From positions 34,046-98,045 of the forward strand of contig JAEZFK010000042.1 of the NCBI GenBank assembly GCA_023437715.1: a stretch of DNA of 64,000 nucleotides, read 5' to 3'. The stretch is from Bacillota bacterium (lineage in GTDB: Bacteria > Bacillota > Clostridia > Lachnospirales > Lachnospiraceae). Below are positions 8,087-17,223 of the stretch, in pieces; within the stretch, counting starts at the first letter, position 1, and every line of letters starts with the position of its first letter. Under the pieces are notes generated by a model. That model saw only the letters and a list, made by a program, of their open reading frames with translations. It was not told the DNA's origin and made no database searches. Both the position numbers and the translations under genes were made by a program.

Positions 8087-9517
8087 TTGAGCGATTTTAA
8101 ATTTCCTGAGGGCTTTCTTTGGGGAGGGGCCATCGCTGCCAACCAGGCGGAAGGCGCCTTTCGTGAAGGCGGCCGGGGATTGAGTAACATTGACGTGATT
8201 CCTCACGGGGAGAGAAGGCTGGAAGTAAAAAAAGGGAATGTTTCCCGTCCTGAATTGCAGGACGGGGAATATTACCCAAGCCATGAGGGAATTAATTTTT
8301 ATTATCATTATAAAGAGGATATTGCTTTAATGGCGGAAATGGGTTTTAAAGTATTCCGCACTTCTGTTTCATGGTCCAGGCTTTTTCCTGAAGGGGACGA
8401 GGAAAAGCCCAGCCAGGCGGGAATTGATTTTTACCGCAGCATGTTTTTGGAGTGTAAAAAGTACGGCATTGAGCCTTTGGTGACTTTATGCCATTTTGAT
8501 ATTCCCATGGGACTGGTAAAACGGTATGGTTCATGGAGAAACCGGAAGGTTTCAGACTTTTTCCTGCGCTATGCAAAAACCTGCTTTCAGGAATTTTCAG
8601 GATTGGTGAAATACTGGCTGACCTTTAATGAGATTAATATCATCCTGCACAGCCCGTTTTCCGGCGCAGGGATTGCGTTTCAGGAAGGGGAAAATAAAGC
8701 CCAGGTTATCTACCAGTCAGCCCACCATATTTTAGTGGCCAGCGCTTTAGCCACTAAGCTGGCCCATGAATGCGATCCCGGCAATCAGATTGGCTGTATG
8801 CTTGCAGGAGGCAGCTTTTATCCTTATTCCTGTAAACCTGAGGACGTCTGGGAGTCTGTGAAAAAGGAGCAGGAAAACTTATTTTTCATCGACGTACAGG
8901 TGCGGGGCGCGTATCCGTCTTATGCCCGTAAGCTTTTCCGTGACAAGGGAGTCAGACTCATCATGGAAGAGGGAGACCTGGGGATTTTAAAAAACACGGT
9001 GGATTTTGTTTCTTTCAGCTATTATGCCAGCCGCTGCACAGCCGCGGATATGAATGATAAAACAGCAAATGAGGGCAATATCATCCGCTCTGTGAAAAAT
9101 CCTTATTTACAGACAAGCCAGTGGGGCTGGAACATTGACCCCCTGGGTCTTAGAATTACCATGAACCAGTTGTATGACCGTTATCAGAAACCTCTGTTTC
9201 TTGTTGAGAATGGTCTTGGCGCAAGGGACAAGGTGGAGCAGGATGGAAGCATACAGGACGATTACCGCATTGATTACTTGAGAAGCCATATCCAGGCGAT
9301 GAAAGAAGCCGTGGAGGACGGAGTGGAGCTGATGGGGTATACGGTCTGGAGCTGTATTGATATTGTCTCTGCGTCTACAGGAGAGATGAGTAAGCGCTAC
9401 GGCCTTATTTATGTAGACAGGGCGGACGACGGAAGCGGGAGTCTGCAGAGGAGAAAAAAGAAATCCTTTGATTGGTATAAAAAGGTGATTGAAAGTAACG
9501 GGGATGAAATAGGCTGA
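8087..9517 (+). CDS. 6-phospho-beta-glucosidase (GH1)
   Basis: A cytoplasmic glycoside hydrolase family 1 enzyme of 476 residues that cleaves the phosphorylated disaccharide delivered by the upstream PTS permease to glucose 6-phosphate and glucose or an aglycone. The family opening FPEGFLWGGAIAANQAEGA is present, with the acid/base Glu in TFNEIN and the nucleophile Glu in FLVENGLGARD. Start: the TTG at 8087 has GAAGAGGAGG six bases upstream and starts one base after the permease stop; the ATG at 8051 lies inside the permease gene and has no ribosome site. Translational coupling is likely. A terminator follows. Confidence 0.93.
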   Translation: MSDFKFPEGFLWGGAIAANQAEGAFREGGRGLSNIDVIPHGERRLEVKKGNVSRPELQDGEYYPSHEGINFYYHYKEDIALMAEMGFKVFRTSVSWSRLFPEGDEEKPSQAGIDFYRSMFLECKKYGIEPLVTLCHFDIPMGLVKRYGSWRNRKVSDFFLRYAKTCFQEFSGLVKYWLTFNEINIILHSPFSGAGIAFQEGENKAQVIYQSAHHILVASALATKLAHECDPGNQIGCMLAGGSFYPYSCKPEDVWESVKKEQENLFFIDVQVRGAYPSYARKLFRDKGVRLIMEEGDLGILKNTVDFVSFSYYASRCTAADMNDKTANEGNIIRSVKNPYLQTSQWGWNIDPLGLRITMNQLYDRYQKPLFLVENGLGARDKVEQDGSIQDDYRIDYLRSHIQAMKEAVEDGVELMGYTVWSCIDIVSASTGEMSKRYGLIYVDRADDGSGSLQRRKKKSFDWYKKVIESNGDEIG

Positions 9518-9545
9518 CAGCAGCAAATTTTTCGGATAATAAAGG

Positions 9546-9578
9546 GACTTCACATATGAACGTGTGAGGTCTTTTTTT
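9546..9578 (+). terminator. Intrinsic terminator of the beta-glucoside operon
   Basis: Ten-base arms (9546-9555 and 9562-9571) with G-U pairs, a six-base loop and a T7 tail. Confidence 0.88.
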
Positions 9579-9666
9579 ATTACCTTGATATATTCTGGAA
9601 AGTTAAAGCAACATAGTATATAATTACTTATTAGCAGGACATTTTTATATTCATCACAGCAATAAT

Positions 9667-9810
9667 GGGAAGCTCTCTAAACGTAATGGGAAGCTGGGAA
9701 GAAACCTTAATTTATTTATTGGACTTTCCTAAGGTGAAGTTTGTGAATTATATAAAAGCAACGATGGAAAAGTTAAGAAAGGTGGTGGCTTATGATTGCA
9801 ATTTATGATT
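9667..9810 (+). pseudogene. Possible IS256/Mutator-type transposase C-terminal relic
   Basis: A 47-codon open frame reads SWEETLIYLLDFPKVKF then YIKATMEKLRKV. This loosely follows the C-terminal pattern of IS256-family transposases (a Trp, then hydrophobic-FP, a basic residue, Y-T-T-N-x-x-E and LRKV). The rest of a transposase is absent and no terminal inverted repeats were seen. The frame has no ribosome site of its own and overlaps the start of the next gene. The match is from memory of the family and is weak. Confidence 0.25.
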
Positions 9811-10565
9811 GGTTTGGCTATGAACTGGAAATAAAGGAACGTTATCAGTTAATAAAAAAGGCCGGATTTGATGGTGTTTTATTATGGTGGAGTGAAGGCT
9901 TTGGGCGGAACGATTACCGTAACGCACCGCAAATCGCACGGGAGGCAGGTCTTTTTATAGAAAATATCCATACGCCGGTACAAAACCAAAATGACCTCTG
10001 GCTTGACAATCTGAAAGGGGAAGCCTTAACCAATTGCTATTTGCAATGTGTTTCAGATTGTGACGAATTTGAAATTCCCACAATGGTGGTGCACTTACCC
10101 GGTGAGGACAATCCATATAACATATTAGGACTGGACAGAATCAAGAGAATCACTGAAAAAGCGGAAAAGCTTGGTGTCAACGTTGCATTGGAGAATTTAC
10201 AGAACCTTCCCAATCTGGCATATGTGCTGGAGCAGGTAGATTCCCCGCATATGGGATTCTGTTACGACTGCGGGCATCACTACCGCTACTATCCGGACCA
10301 TGATTTATTATCCATGTACGGTTCCCGGTTGATGGCACTTCACTTACATGATATTGGCGGAAATTATGCCCAACACCAGTTACCCTTTGACGGACCGATT
10401 GACTGGGCTGAGGCCATGAAAAATATTGCAGAAGTGGGTTATTCCGGTGCAACTGCAATAGAGGCCATGAATTGGGATTATAAGCATTTATCGGCAGCGG
10501 AATTTTTGCAAAAAGCGTTCGAAGGAGCAAAAAGGCTGGAAGCATTAAGGCTCCCTAATCCATAA
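9792..10565 (+). CDS. Sugar phosphate isomerase/epimerase family TIM barrel
   Basis: A 257-residue xylose-isomerase-like/AP-endonuclease-2 fold protein. Metal-site elements of the family are visible: Glu in VALENLQN, Asp and His in CYDCGHHY, His in ALHLHDIGG and Glu in AIEAMNW. Such proteins isomerise or epimerise sugars or inositol derivatives, but the substrate cannot be deduced. It seems to stand alone; the next gene lies 112 bases on and is unrelated. AAAGGTGGTGG precedes the ATG. Confidence 0.8.
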   Translation: MIAIYDWFGYELEIKERYQLIKKAGFDGVLLWWSEGFGRNDYRNAPQIAREAGLFIENIHTPVQNQNDLWLDNLKGEALTNCYLQCVSDCDEFEIPTMVVHLPGEDNPYNILGLDRIKRITEKAEKLGVNVALENLQNLPNLAYVLEQVDSPHMGFCYDCGHHYRYYPDHDLLSMYGSRLMALHLHDIGGNYAQHQLPFDGPIDWAEAMKNIAEVGYSGATAIEAMNWDYKHLSAAEFLQKAFEGAKRLEALRLPNP

Positions 10566-10677
10566 AAACAAAAACGATCCGCAATAAGCTATGATGTATG
10601 GTATATGAAGAACCGATTATTTCAGCTATACATAACGGTAAGGCAATTCATCTGGAAACAACCTAAGGAGCATGATT

Positions 10678-11532
10678 ATGGTTTATTTATCTCATTTTTC
10701 TTTCCCGGATATAGAACGGGAATACAGTTTTGTTATGGGAGAAAAAAGGACATGCTATGATACCTTTTATCCCTTTTATATTCTGTCAAAGCACCATCTT
10801 TCCATGCTGGATTTTGAACCGGTCACGATTTTATACGGAGGCAACGGTTCCGGCAAGACAACGGCGCTTAATGTTATCGGAGAAAAGTTAGGGCTCACAA
10901 GAGATACCCTCTTTAACCGGACTAATTTTTTTGAAGACTATACCGGCCTCTGTTCTTATAAACTGGACAATCGTCTTACTAAGGAAAGCAGAATCATTAC
11001 AAGCGATGATGTTTTTGATTTTATGTTAAATTTAAGAACCATCAATGATGGAATTAATCAAAAACGGGAGGATTTGCTTCAGGAATATTTAGATGTGAAA
11101 TATTCGGAATTCCGGATGAAATCATTGGATGATTATGAACAACTGAGAAAGGTCAATAAGGCGCGCAGCAAGACCCAATCCCGTTACATCAGAAACAGCC
11201 TCATGGATAATGTCAGGGAACATTCCAATGGAGAAAGTGCATTTATCTATTTTTGTGATAAAATTAAAGGAAATGGGCTTTATCTTTTGGATGAACCGGA
11301 AAACAGCTTATCTCCGGAACGGCAGCAGGAGCTTATAAGATTTCTTGAAGATTCTGCCCGTTTCTTTGGCTGCCAATTTATTATAGCAACCCATTCTCCC
11401 TTTCTTCTCTCAATGAGAGGGGCTAAGATTTATGATATGGATGAAGATCCGTCAGATGTTAAAAAATGGACACAGCTATCGAATGTCCGTGCATATTATG
11501 ATTTTTTCAAGCTCCATGAAAAAGAATTTTAA
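10678..11532 (+). CDS. AAA/SMC-like ATPase, function unknown
   Basis: A soluble ABC/SMC-type ATPase of 284 residues. Walker A is YGGNGSGKTT near residue 60, the signature is a shortened HSNGESAF, Walker B is GLYLLDEPENSL and the H-loop is IATHSPFLL. The region between Walker A and the signature is short and helical, not a long coiled coil. This is the AAA_23-like group often found as stand-alone ATPases, with no nuclease domain visible. The ATG at 10678 is preferred over 10672 because AAGGAG ends eight bases before it and only one base before 10672. No partner gene is visible; a strong terminator follows. Confidence 0.75.
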   Translation: MVYLSHFSFPDIEREYSFVMGEKRTCYDTFYPFYILSKHHLSMLDFEPVTILYGGNGSGKTTALNVIGEKLGLTRDTLFNRTNFFEDYTGLCSYKLDNRLTKESRIITSDDVFDFMLNLRTINDGINQKREDLLQEYLDVKYSEFRMKSLDDYEQLRKVNKARSKTQSRYIRNSLMDNVREHSNGESAFIYFCDKIKGNGLYLLDEPENSLSPERQQELIRFLEDSARFFGCQFIIATHSPFLLSMRGAKIYDMDEDPSDVKKWTQLSNVRAYYDFFKLHEKEF

Positions 11533-11635
11533 GGGAATAGAATATAATCTGCGAAAATGAGCATACTTAAGAATACCTGCTGGAAGTACTTAAATACGGC
11601 AGGCAAATTAAAATAAATAAGAAGTTTAAAAAACA

Positions 11636-11684
11636 AAAGGGAACATCCCGGATAGCTGTGGCTTTCCGGGGTGTTCCCTTTTAT
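11636..11684. terminator. Bidirectional terminator between convergent genes
   Basis: GGGAACATCCCGGA pairs with TCCGGGGTGTTCCC and has A-rich sequence on the left and T-rich sequence on the right, so it can end both the ATPase gene (+) and the dlt-like operon (-). The right arm reaches the stop codon of the last operon gene. Confidence 0.88.
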
Positions 11685-12646
11685 TTCTGCTGTGTCAGCT
11701 TAATGTAATTTTTCATTTCCCGATTCCACCCCGCAAATTTTTCCTCTCCGCGGTGATCCTCCAGCTTTGTATGCTCATGCAGATATTTCCCTATGTAAGC
11801 GGAGACTTTCTTCGCCCCATAATAGTTTAAGTGATCTCCTCCGTCCCGGGAATCCTGCATCCAGTCTATATTTAAGGAATCAATATCCAGGTTCAGATCA
11901 AGATAAGCCAGCTGGTTCTCCTTCGCATAGGCTTCGGAGGAATTGTGCTTGGAATAGGTCCAGCACTTCGGCGACGGGGCGCTGTAGAGGATCAGTTCAA
12001 TATTGTTTTCCCGGCATAGCTCCTCAATTTTATTTAAATAGAATAAGGGCTGTTCGCCGATTTCGAAGACATCGGAGGTTTCACTGACATAAGGGCCGTT
12101 CTTATAGGGATTTACCACAGAACTGTATAAATACCCCTTATAAACGGTGACAGGGTCCTGCTTGACTTTCTGGCCGATAGCCTTCAGCATATAAAGATGG
12201 AAATATTTCCAGTTATTATGGTATTTATAAACAGGAAACAGATTCTTGGCTGCTTCCTCAAAGGAGGTCTCAAGGGCGCTGATGTATTTAAAATCCCGGT
12301 AAAACGCATTTGTTTCCAGCAGGACAACCTTTGGGGACTGCTTTTTCAGCAGCTTTTCCAGCAGATAATAGGTATCCTGAAGCCGCTGCCCGGGAAGGCC
12401 GCAGTTATAGCCGGTATAACCGTAAGCATTCCATATTTCCATGGGTGAAATGCTGGTGCTGCATTCGCTGTCGCCGATGGTTACATAGTCTATGGTGTTC
12501 CTTGGCTCATTGAGTATGCTGCTGTTTTTTTTGTATAAGCCGTTTTCCACGCTGTTGTACGGAATGAGCAGATAGGACACCGCGTACAATACCATAAAAA
12601 GTCCGGCAAAGAATAAAATTGGTTTCTTCATGTTTCTGGTTTTCAT
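11681..12646 (-). CDS. SGNH/DltD- or AlgX-like secreted acyl-transfer protein
   Basis: A membrane-anchored extracellular SGNH-hydrolase-like protein of 321 residues, last gene of the dlt-like operon. One N-terminal helix (about residues 8-28) is followed by TIGDSECSTSISP, which holds the Ser of a GDS block, and near the C terminus DGGDHLNYYGA, which supplies the Asp and His of the triad. This is the plan of DltD and of AlgX/PatB-type partners of MBOAT proteins, which complete transfer of an acyl or aminoacyl group to a wall polymer or exopolysaccharide. The start lies 11 bases after the MBOAT stop. The acceptor is unknown. Confidence 0.8.
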   Translation of the reverse strand: MKTRNMKKPILFFAGLFMVLYAVSYLLIPYNSVENGLYKKNSSILNEPRNTIDYVTIGDSECSTSISPMEIWNAYGYTGYNCGLPGQRLQDTYYLLEKLLKKQSPKVVLLETNAFYRDFKYISALETSFEEAAKNLFPVYKYHNNWKYFHLYMLKAIGQKVKQDPVTVYKGYLYSSVVNPYKNGPYVSETSDVFEIGEQPLFYLNKIEELCRENNIELILYSAPSPKCWTYSKHNSSEAYAKENQLAYLDLNLDIDSLNIDWMQDSRDGGDHLNYYGAKKVSAYIGKYLHEHTKLEDHRGEEKFAGWNREMKNYIKLTQQK

Positions 12647-12657
12647 CCCATCACCTC

Positions 12658-14241
12658 TTAAAATCCTGCATAAATCAATTGTGCCGGCAAATATCCGTCT
12701 CCATAAGCGCCCAGAATTATGACAAGAAGAACAGCGGCGTAGAGAAAGCTCCAGCGGGCGGCAATATTCCAGCCGGAAATTTTTTCACGGATGGAGATTC
12801 CGCGCTGGTGAATGGAGCCGACGATACACACCGCAAGAAAGCCGATGAGAACTGCGGCAAAGTCCGGCAGAGTCAGCCCAAGGTTAAGCAGAGAGCCGTC
12901 TGTGAACACGGACCAGTGAAAACCGGTGAAAATGGAGAGGAACATGCGGATGCCGATGGTCAGGTTATCCGCCCTGAAAAACAATTCTCCGGTAAACACG
13001 ATTAAAAGCAGCTTTGCCGTCTGGAAGCCACGGTAAAACCAGCTGTCCCGGTTGATCCTTAATGCAGCCGCAGCTTTTTGAACCACCGGTTCCGTTAAGT
13101 TTCCCCACAGAATGAGGACAAAGTAATACATCCCATAGAAAATATAATGCCATCCGGTCCCGTGCCACAGTCCGTTTAAAAGCCACACGCCAAAGAGGGC
13201 GGGGCAGGAGGAAAGGACCTGGCCTGACTGCTTCCCGAACTTTGCCCGGAGTTTCTTTCCCAGGTTCTTGGAAAACCTGGTGAGGGATATGGGATAGAAG
13301 ATATAATCTTTAAGCCAGGTCCCCAGGGTGATATGCCAGCGCCGCCAGAATTCTGATGCGTTTCTGGAGGCGAAGGGCTGGCGGAAATTCTCGGGAATGG
13401 TCACTCCCAGCATTTCGCCTGTGCCGATGGTCATGTCAATGCAGCCTGAAAAATCTGCATACAGCTGAAAGGTGTATAAAACAGCCCCTGTAATCACCAG
13501 AATTCCGCCGTACTGGTTGGGTGTGTCAAAGATGGTTTCCACAAGCAGGTTGAGACGGTCTGCGATCACAAGCTTTTTAAACAGGCCCCAGATCATTCGC
13601 TGCATACCGTAGGCCAGGTTTTTGTATTCCAGAGGCTTTCCTGAATACAAGGCCTGGGCTGTTTGGGAGTAACGGCAGATGGGCCCTTCCATGAGGGTGG
13701 GAAAGAAAGCCAGGTAAAGGGCCAGCCTGCCTAAATTGTCATCTGCTTCTATTCTTTCATAATAAACATCAATCAGGTAAGAGACTGCCTGTAAGGTGTA
13801 AAAGGAGATTCCTATGGGCAGGGCAAAGCTCATGGAGGGCAGAAATCCTGAAAGGGACAGGGCCTCCAGCAAATAGTCCATGTTTTTGCAGAAGAAGCCG
13901 GAGTATTTTAAAACCAGCAAAATGCCGGCCTGCAGCCCGATTCCAAGCCATAGGATTCTCCGGCGTTTCTTTTCGTAGGCTGCTTTCTGCGCTTTCTTGT
14001 TCTCCTGGTTATGGTCTGCCGCCTCATAGTCCTTTTTACAGGAAGAAAGCCACAGGCCCATGTGATGAATGGAGAGGGTGGAAAAGAGCAGGTAAAACAA
14101 AAGCTTTCCGCTTATGGAAAGAAAGAAGATATAGCTGGCAAGCAGCAGTACTATGTAGCGGAGGCGCTGGGGCGCAAGCTGGTAGGCCAGAAATACTGCC
14201 GGCAGAAAGATGAAAAGGTACAGGATCGAATTGTAGGTCAT
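12658..14241 (-). CDS. MBOAT acyltransferase (AlgI/DltB family)
   Basis: A polytopic membrane O-acyltransferase of 527 residues. It has about ten membrane segments, the block FWRRWHITLGTWLKDYIFYP and the catalytic His in LNGLWHGTGWHY. The length and these blocks are closer to AlgI/PatA than to a typical DltB of about 400 residues, but DltB-like function is equally possible. It would take an acyl or aminoacyl group from the carrier protein encoded three bases upstream and pass it across the membrane to a surface acceptor with the SGNH partner. The ribosome site overlaps the carrier protein stop, so the two are translationally coupled. Confidence 0.88.
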   Translation of the reverse strand: MTYNSILYLFIFLPAVFLAYQLAPQRLRYIVLLLASYIFFLSISGKLLFYLLFSTLSIHHMGLWLSSCKKDYEAADHNQENKKAQKAAYEKKRRRILWLGIGLQAGILLVLKYSGFFCKNMDYLLEALSLSGFLPSMSFALPIGISFYTLQAVSYLIDVYYERIEADDNLGRLALYLAFFPTLMEGPICRYSQTAQALYSGKPLEYKNLAYGMQRMIWGLFKKLVIADRLNLLVETIFDTPNQYGGILVITGAVLYTFQLYADFSGCIDMTIGTGEMLGVTIPENFRQPFASRNASEFWRRWHITLGTWLKDYIFYPISLTRFSKNLGKKLRAKFGKQSGQVLSSCPALFGVWLLNGLWHGTGWHYIFYGMYYFVLILWGNLTEPVVQKAAAALRINRDSWFYRGFQTAKLLLIVFTGELFFRADNLTIGIRMFLSIFTGFHWSVFTDGSLLNLGLTLPDFAAVLIGFLAVCIVGSIHQRGISIREKISGWNIAARWSFLYAAVLLVIILGAYGDGYLPAQLIYAGF

Positions 14242-14244
14242 CTT

Positions 14245-14472
14245 TTATTCCTCTTGCAGCCGGTTAATCATGCTCCATATCGCTTCTGCGGAATTAAAGT
14301 TGGCAGGTACCATGTCCATTGGGGTGATCTCAATGCCGAATGCGTCCTCCAGCTCCGGAATGAGAGAGAGAATGGAAAAGGAGTCCAGAAGGCCTCTGTC
14401 AATGAGCCTTGTTTCTGTTTCATAATCAATGCCTGGGTTGATTCCGTTTAAGATTTCTAATAATTGTTCCAT
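14245..14472 (-). CDS. Acyl/aminoacyl carrier protein (DltC-like)
   Basis: A 75-residue carrier protein. The 4'-phosphopantetheine attachment site is Ser31 in RGLLDSFSIL, the DSF form typical of DltC rather than the DSL form of fatty-acid ACP. It follows the decarboxylase gene by 13 bases and precedes the MBOAT gene by three, so it most likely carries the group made by the adenylation enzyme and decarboxylase. AAAGGAGAT is placed well for the ATG. Its 4'-phosphopantetheinyl transferase must be encoded elsewhere. Confidence 0.88.
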   Translation of the reverse strand: MEQLLEILNGINPGIDYETETRLIDRGLLDSFSILSLIPELEDAFGIEITPMDMVPANFNSAEAIWSMINRLQEE

Positions 14473-14485
14473 GGTTTTATCTCCT

Positions 14486-15721
14486 TTACGATAGAAAGTA
14501 ATTTAAATTTAAAGGGTCCGGATGGGGGTAATTCAGGATATTCGTAGGAACCCCGGGCCTGGCCGTGCGCAGTCCTTCTTTTGAGGAACAGAGAAGAATC
14601 TGGGGCAGGTCCCGGCTTAAAAACAGGGAAATGCCTTCCGTTGCCGAATAAGCGCCGGTCTTTTGAAAGACCAGCCGGTCACCCAATTGAAGATTTTTAA
14701 GTGGGTATTGCTTTATGAGTACGTCGCTTACGGTACAGAGGGAACCGCAGACCGTCCACTCCTTTGTGCCCTTTTCCTGTATGCCCGGTTGAAAATCACC
14801 TGGTTGATGATTCCCCAGATGAAGGACAGGCGGCTTTTTCATGGCGAGCATCTGTCCGTAATAGTTTAAATGGTGGATTCCTCCGTCCACGATGCAGTAA
14901 GGCACTTCATTGTTTATTTTTGTATCCACCACGGTTGTCACATAGAAACCGCATGGTGAGGCGATAAACCTTCCCATTTCCAGAGTTATGCCGCCCTTAA
15001 ACTCAAGCTTTTTAATACAGTCCGCCAGAAACTCCAGCATGGAATCCGCTTCGTCCTTTTCCTCTTCAAAATAGCAGACAGGAAGTCCCGGGCCGTATTC
15101 TATGTTTTTGACGGTAAAGCCGTACTGATCCTTTAATTCCCGGCAGAACCGGTCCAGGGAAGCGAGCTCCTTTTCCAGCTTTGAGGGTGATTTCTTCTGG
15201 GTGCCTGAATAATACTGGATTCCCTCAATGCTTATCCATTTATTGTCCTTATCTGCCATGAGCTGCCGGATAAGGCTTTCCTCCATGCCGAACTGGTTTC
15301 CCGACGTCAGGCGGAGCAGGGCGCGGACTGTCAGCCCGCGCTTTTGCGCACCGGCTTTCAGAAGCTGCCAGTGGGAAAGGGACTCAATGGTATAGATGAG
15401 TTCATTTCCGTACCGGTCCAGAGCGTATTCTATATCCTCAGAGGCCTTATGTACACCGGACAGGACGATCTTATTCATATTTATTCCGGCTCTCTGGCAG
15501 ATGGAAAATTCTCCGGGAGAGCAGACCTCAAAGGAATCCACCAGAGCTTCCAAGTCCTTAATAACAAAGGGATTGGCTTTCATGGCATAGCATAGCTGGA
15601 TGTTACTTCCCAGAACATCTCTGATTTTCCGGACCTGCTGTACCAGAATGTCCGTATCAAAAATATAGAGGGGAGTCTTGTATTCCTGAAGATCATATGG
15701 AAACCTTGTTTCGCTTTTCAT
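14486..15721 (-). CDS. PLP-dependent (fold type III) decarboxylase, DapDC/BtrK-like
   Basis: A 411-residue alanine-racemase-fold decarboxylase of the diaminopimelate/ornithine decarboxylase group. The PLP lysine is Lys48 in CYAMKANPF. Also visible are the barrel motif EVCSPGEF, GIQYYSGTQ (the usual HxGSQ region), the phosphate loop YGPGLP, LEMGRFIASPCG (usual EPGR) and the second-subunit Cys/Asp motif VCGSLCTVSD. Sitting between an amino-acid adenylation gene and a carrier gene, it most resembles decarboxylases that act on carrier-bound amino acids, such as BtrK, which turns glutamyl-BtrI into 4-aminobutyryl-BtrI, and the relatives found in exosortase-A loci. A lysine-biosynthesis role is less likely in this operon. 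It overlaps the upstream gene by four bases (ATGA). Confidence 0.85.
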   Translation of the reverse strand: MKSETRFPYDLQEYKTPLYIFDTDILVQQVRKIRDVLGSNIQLCYAMKANPFVIKDLEALVDSFEVCSPGEFSICQRAGINMNKIVLSGVHKASEDIEYALDRYGNELIYTIESLSHWQLLKAGAQKRGLTVRALLRLTSGNQFGMEESLIRQLMADKDNKWISIEGIQYYSGTQKKSPSKLEKELASLDRFCRELKDQYGFTVKNIEYGPGLPVCYFEEEKDEADSMLEFLADCIKKLEFKGGITLEMGRFIASPCGFYVTTVVDTKINNEVPYCIVDGGIHHLNYYGQMLAMKKPPVLHLGNHQPGDFQPGIQEKGTKEWTVCGSLCTVSDVLIKQYPLKNLQLGDRLVFQKTGAYSATEGISLFLSRDLPQILLCSSKEGLRTARPGVPTNILNYPHPDPLNLNYFLS

Positions 15722-17223
15722 TGTGACATCTCCAATAATTTTTTTCTGTCCAGCTTTCCGTTTGCAGTAACCGGAAGCTGGGGAAGAGGGTGGAATACCG
15801 TGGGAATCATATAGGCGGGCAGGGATTCCCTCATTTTGCCGGAGATTTCCTTTCCGTCCATGGTCCCGGTATAAAACGCCGCGATCCTGTTTTTGGCCGT
15901 ATCAAAAACGCAGCAGGCTCTTTGGATGTCAGGATAGCTGTTTATGACGGCTTCAATCTCCTCCAGCTCAATCCGGTGGCCCATGTGCTTGATCTGAAAA
16001 TCCTTGCGGCCTGCAAAGCAAAGCTCTCCAGCCCCGTTATAAAAGGCCAGGTCCCCGGTCCGGTAAATGGTTTCCAGATAGCGGGAGTGAAGCGGATTCT
16101 GGACAAAGGCCCGTCTGGTCTGCTCCGGATTGTTATAATATCCCAAAGCCAGGGCGGTTCCTGATACGCACAGCTCTCCGGTCCGTTCCTTTTCCGTGAT
16201 CTGCCGGTCATCCTGGTTCAGAAGAAAGACCTTTTCATTGGGAAAGGCTTTTCCTATGGGCAGAATCTCACCGGGCTCAAATTCCCGGTCCACCCGGTAA
16301 TAGGTGCAGTTGCAGGTGATTTCCGTGGGACCGTATAAATTTACATAGCTTGCGTCCGGCAGGTACTTCTGCCATGTTCTCAAATGCTTTACCGGCATCA
16401 TTTCCCCGCTGAATAAAACCTTGTTGACATCGGATGGAACCTTATAAGTAAAACCCTTCAGCTGGGCAATCAGGCACAGGGCGGAAACGGCCCAGATCAG
16501 GGTGGTCGCTTTTTCTTCGCACAGGCAGTCCAGAAGCGCTGTGGGAATGGAAAACAGCCGTTTCGGTATGATGACCATGGTGGCCCCGGTTTTCAGGGTG
16601 GAATAAATGTCCTTCACCGACACGTCAAAGTCAAAAGGTGCCTGGTTTCCGATGATGTCCTCTCCCGTGATGCCGAACATGGAAGGAAAGTACTCCATGA
16701 AATCAATGACAGAACGGTGGCTGACCAGGACGCCCTTTGGAACACCGGTGGAGCCTGAAGTAAAATTGCAGTACAGAGGGTCCACATCCAGGGCCTGGCT
16801 TCGTATGTGCTGCAATGCGTCTTCCTTTATATCCGCCTTTATGATTTCATGATAATCAAGCAGATTCCCCGAAAAACCGGCCGCCTCCAGTGCTGCCTTC
16901 CCATCCCTCAGAGTGATGGCACAGCCTGCTTCCAGAACCTCAAGTATCTGCCGGACCCTGGGAGACGGCTGCCCGGGGCTTATGAGAACATAGAAGCCTC
17001 CGGCGTAAACAATTCCCATAAATGCGGTCAATGCTTCAATTCCTTTATCCATAAAAACAACGACAGGACTTCCCGGCGGCAGGGAAAGGGAAAGAAAGCT
17101 TCCCAGCCTTTTCGCGTTGGAGAGCAGTTCTCCGTAGGAGCAGCTTTTTCCCTCCTCCTTTACCGCAATTTTCTCCGGATGAATTCCGGCGGAGTGTTCA
17201 AGATATTCCAGTACATTTTTCAT
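15718..17223 (-). CDS. Amino-acid adenylation enzyme (DltA/NRPS A-domain type)
   Basis: A stand-alone ANL-superfamily adenylation enzyme of 501 residues, the size of DltA. Core motifs: A3 TSGSTGVPKG, A4 FDFDVSVKDIY with the Asp that in DltA and NRPS A domains contacts the substrate amino group, A5 NLYGPTEIT, A7 YRTGDLA, A8 GRKDFQIKHMGHRIELEEIE and the A10 Lys in NGKLDRKK. It should activate an amino acid with ATP and load the carrier protein encoded downstream. The substrate is not readable from sequence: D-alanine is the default by homology, but the adjacent decarboxylase suggests an amino acid with a second carboxyl group. Four-base overlaps on both sides show tight coupling. Confidence 0.87.
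   Translation of the reverse strand: MKNVLEYLEHSAGIHPEKIAVKEEGKSCSYGELLSNAKRLGSFLSLSLPPGSPVVVFMDKGIEALTAFMGIVYAGGFYVLISPGQPSPRVRQILEVLEAGCAITLRDGKAALEAAGFSGNLLDYHEIIKADIKEDALQHIRSQALDVDPLYCNFTSGSTGVPKGVLVSHRSVIDFMEYFPSMFGITGEDIIGNQAPFDFDVSVKDIYSTLKTGATMVIIPKRLFSIPTALLDCLCEEKATTLIWAVSALCLIAQLKGFTYKVPSDVNKVLFSGEMMPVKHLRTWQKYLPDASYVNLYGPTEITCNCTYYRVDREFEPGEILPIGKAFPNEKVFLLNQDDRQITEKERTGELCVSGTALALGYYNNPEQTRRAFVQNPLHSRYLETIYRTGDLAFYNGAGELCFAGRKDFQIKHMGHRIELEEIEAVINSYPDIQRACCVFDTAKNRIAAFYTGTMDGKEISGKMRESLPAYMIPTVFHPLPQLPVTANGKLDRKKLLEMSQ

Noticed and set aside
12619..14451. Several plus-strand frames opposite the MBOAT and carrier genes
   Set aside because: They are antisense shadows; the minus-strand genes carry clear catalytic motifs and ribosome sites.
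14486..15721. Simple lysine-biosynthesis diaminopimelate decarboxylase (LysA)
   Set aside because: The family fold fits, but overlap with an A-domain gene and closeness to a carrier gene make a carrier-linked role more likely; not excluded, hence the test given in the findings.
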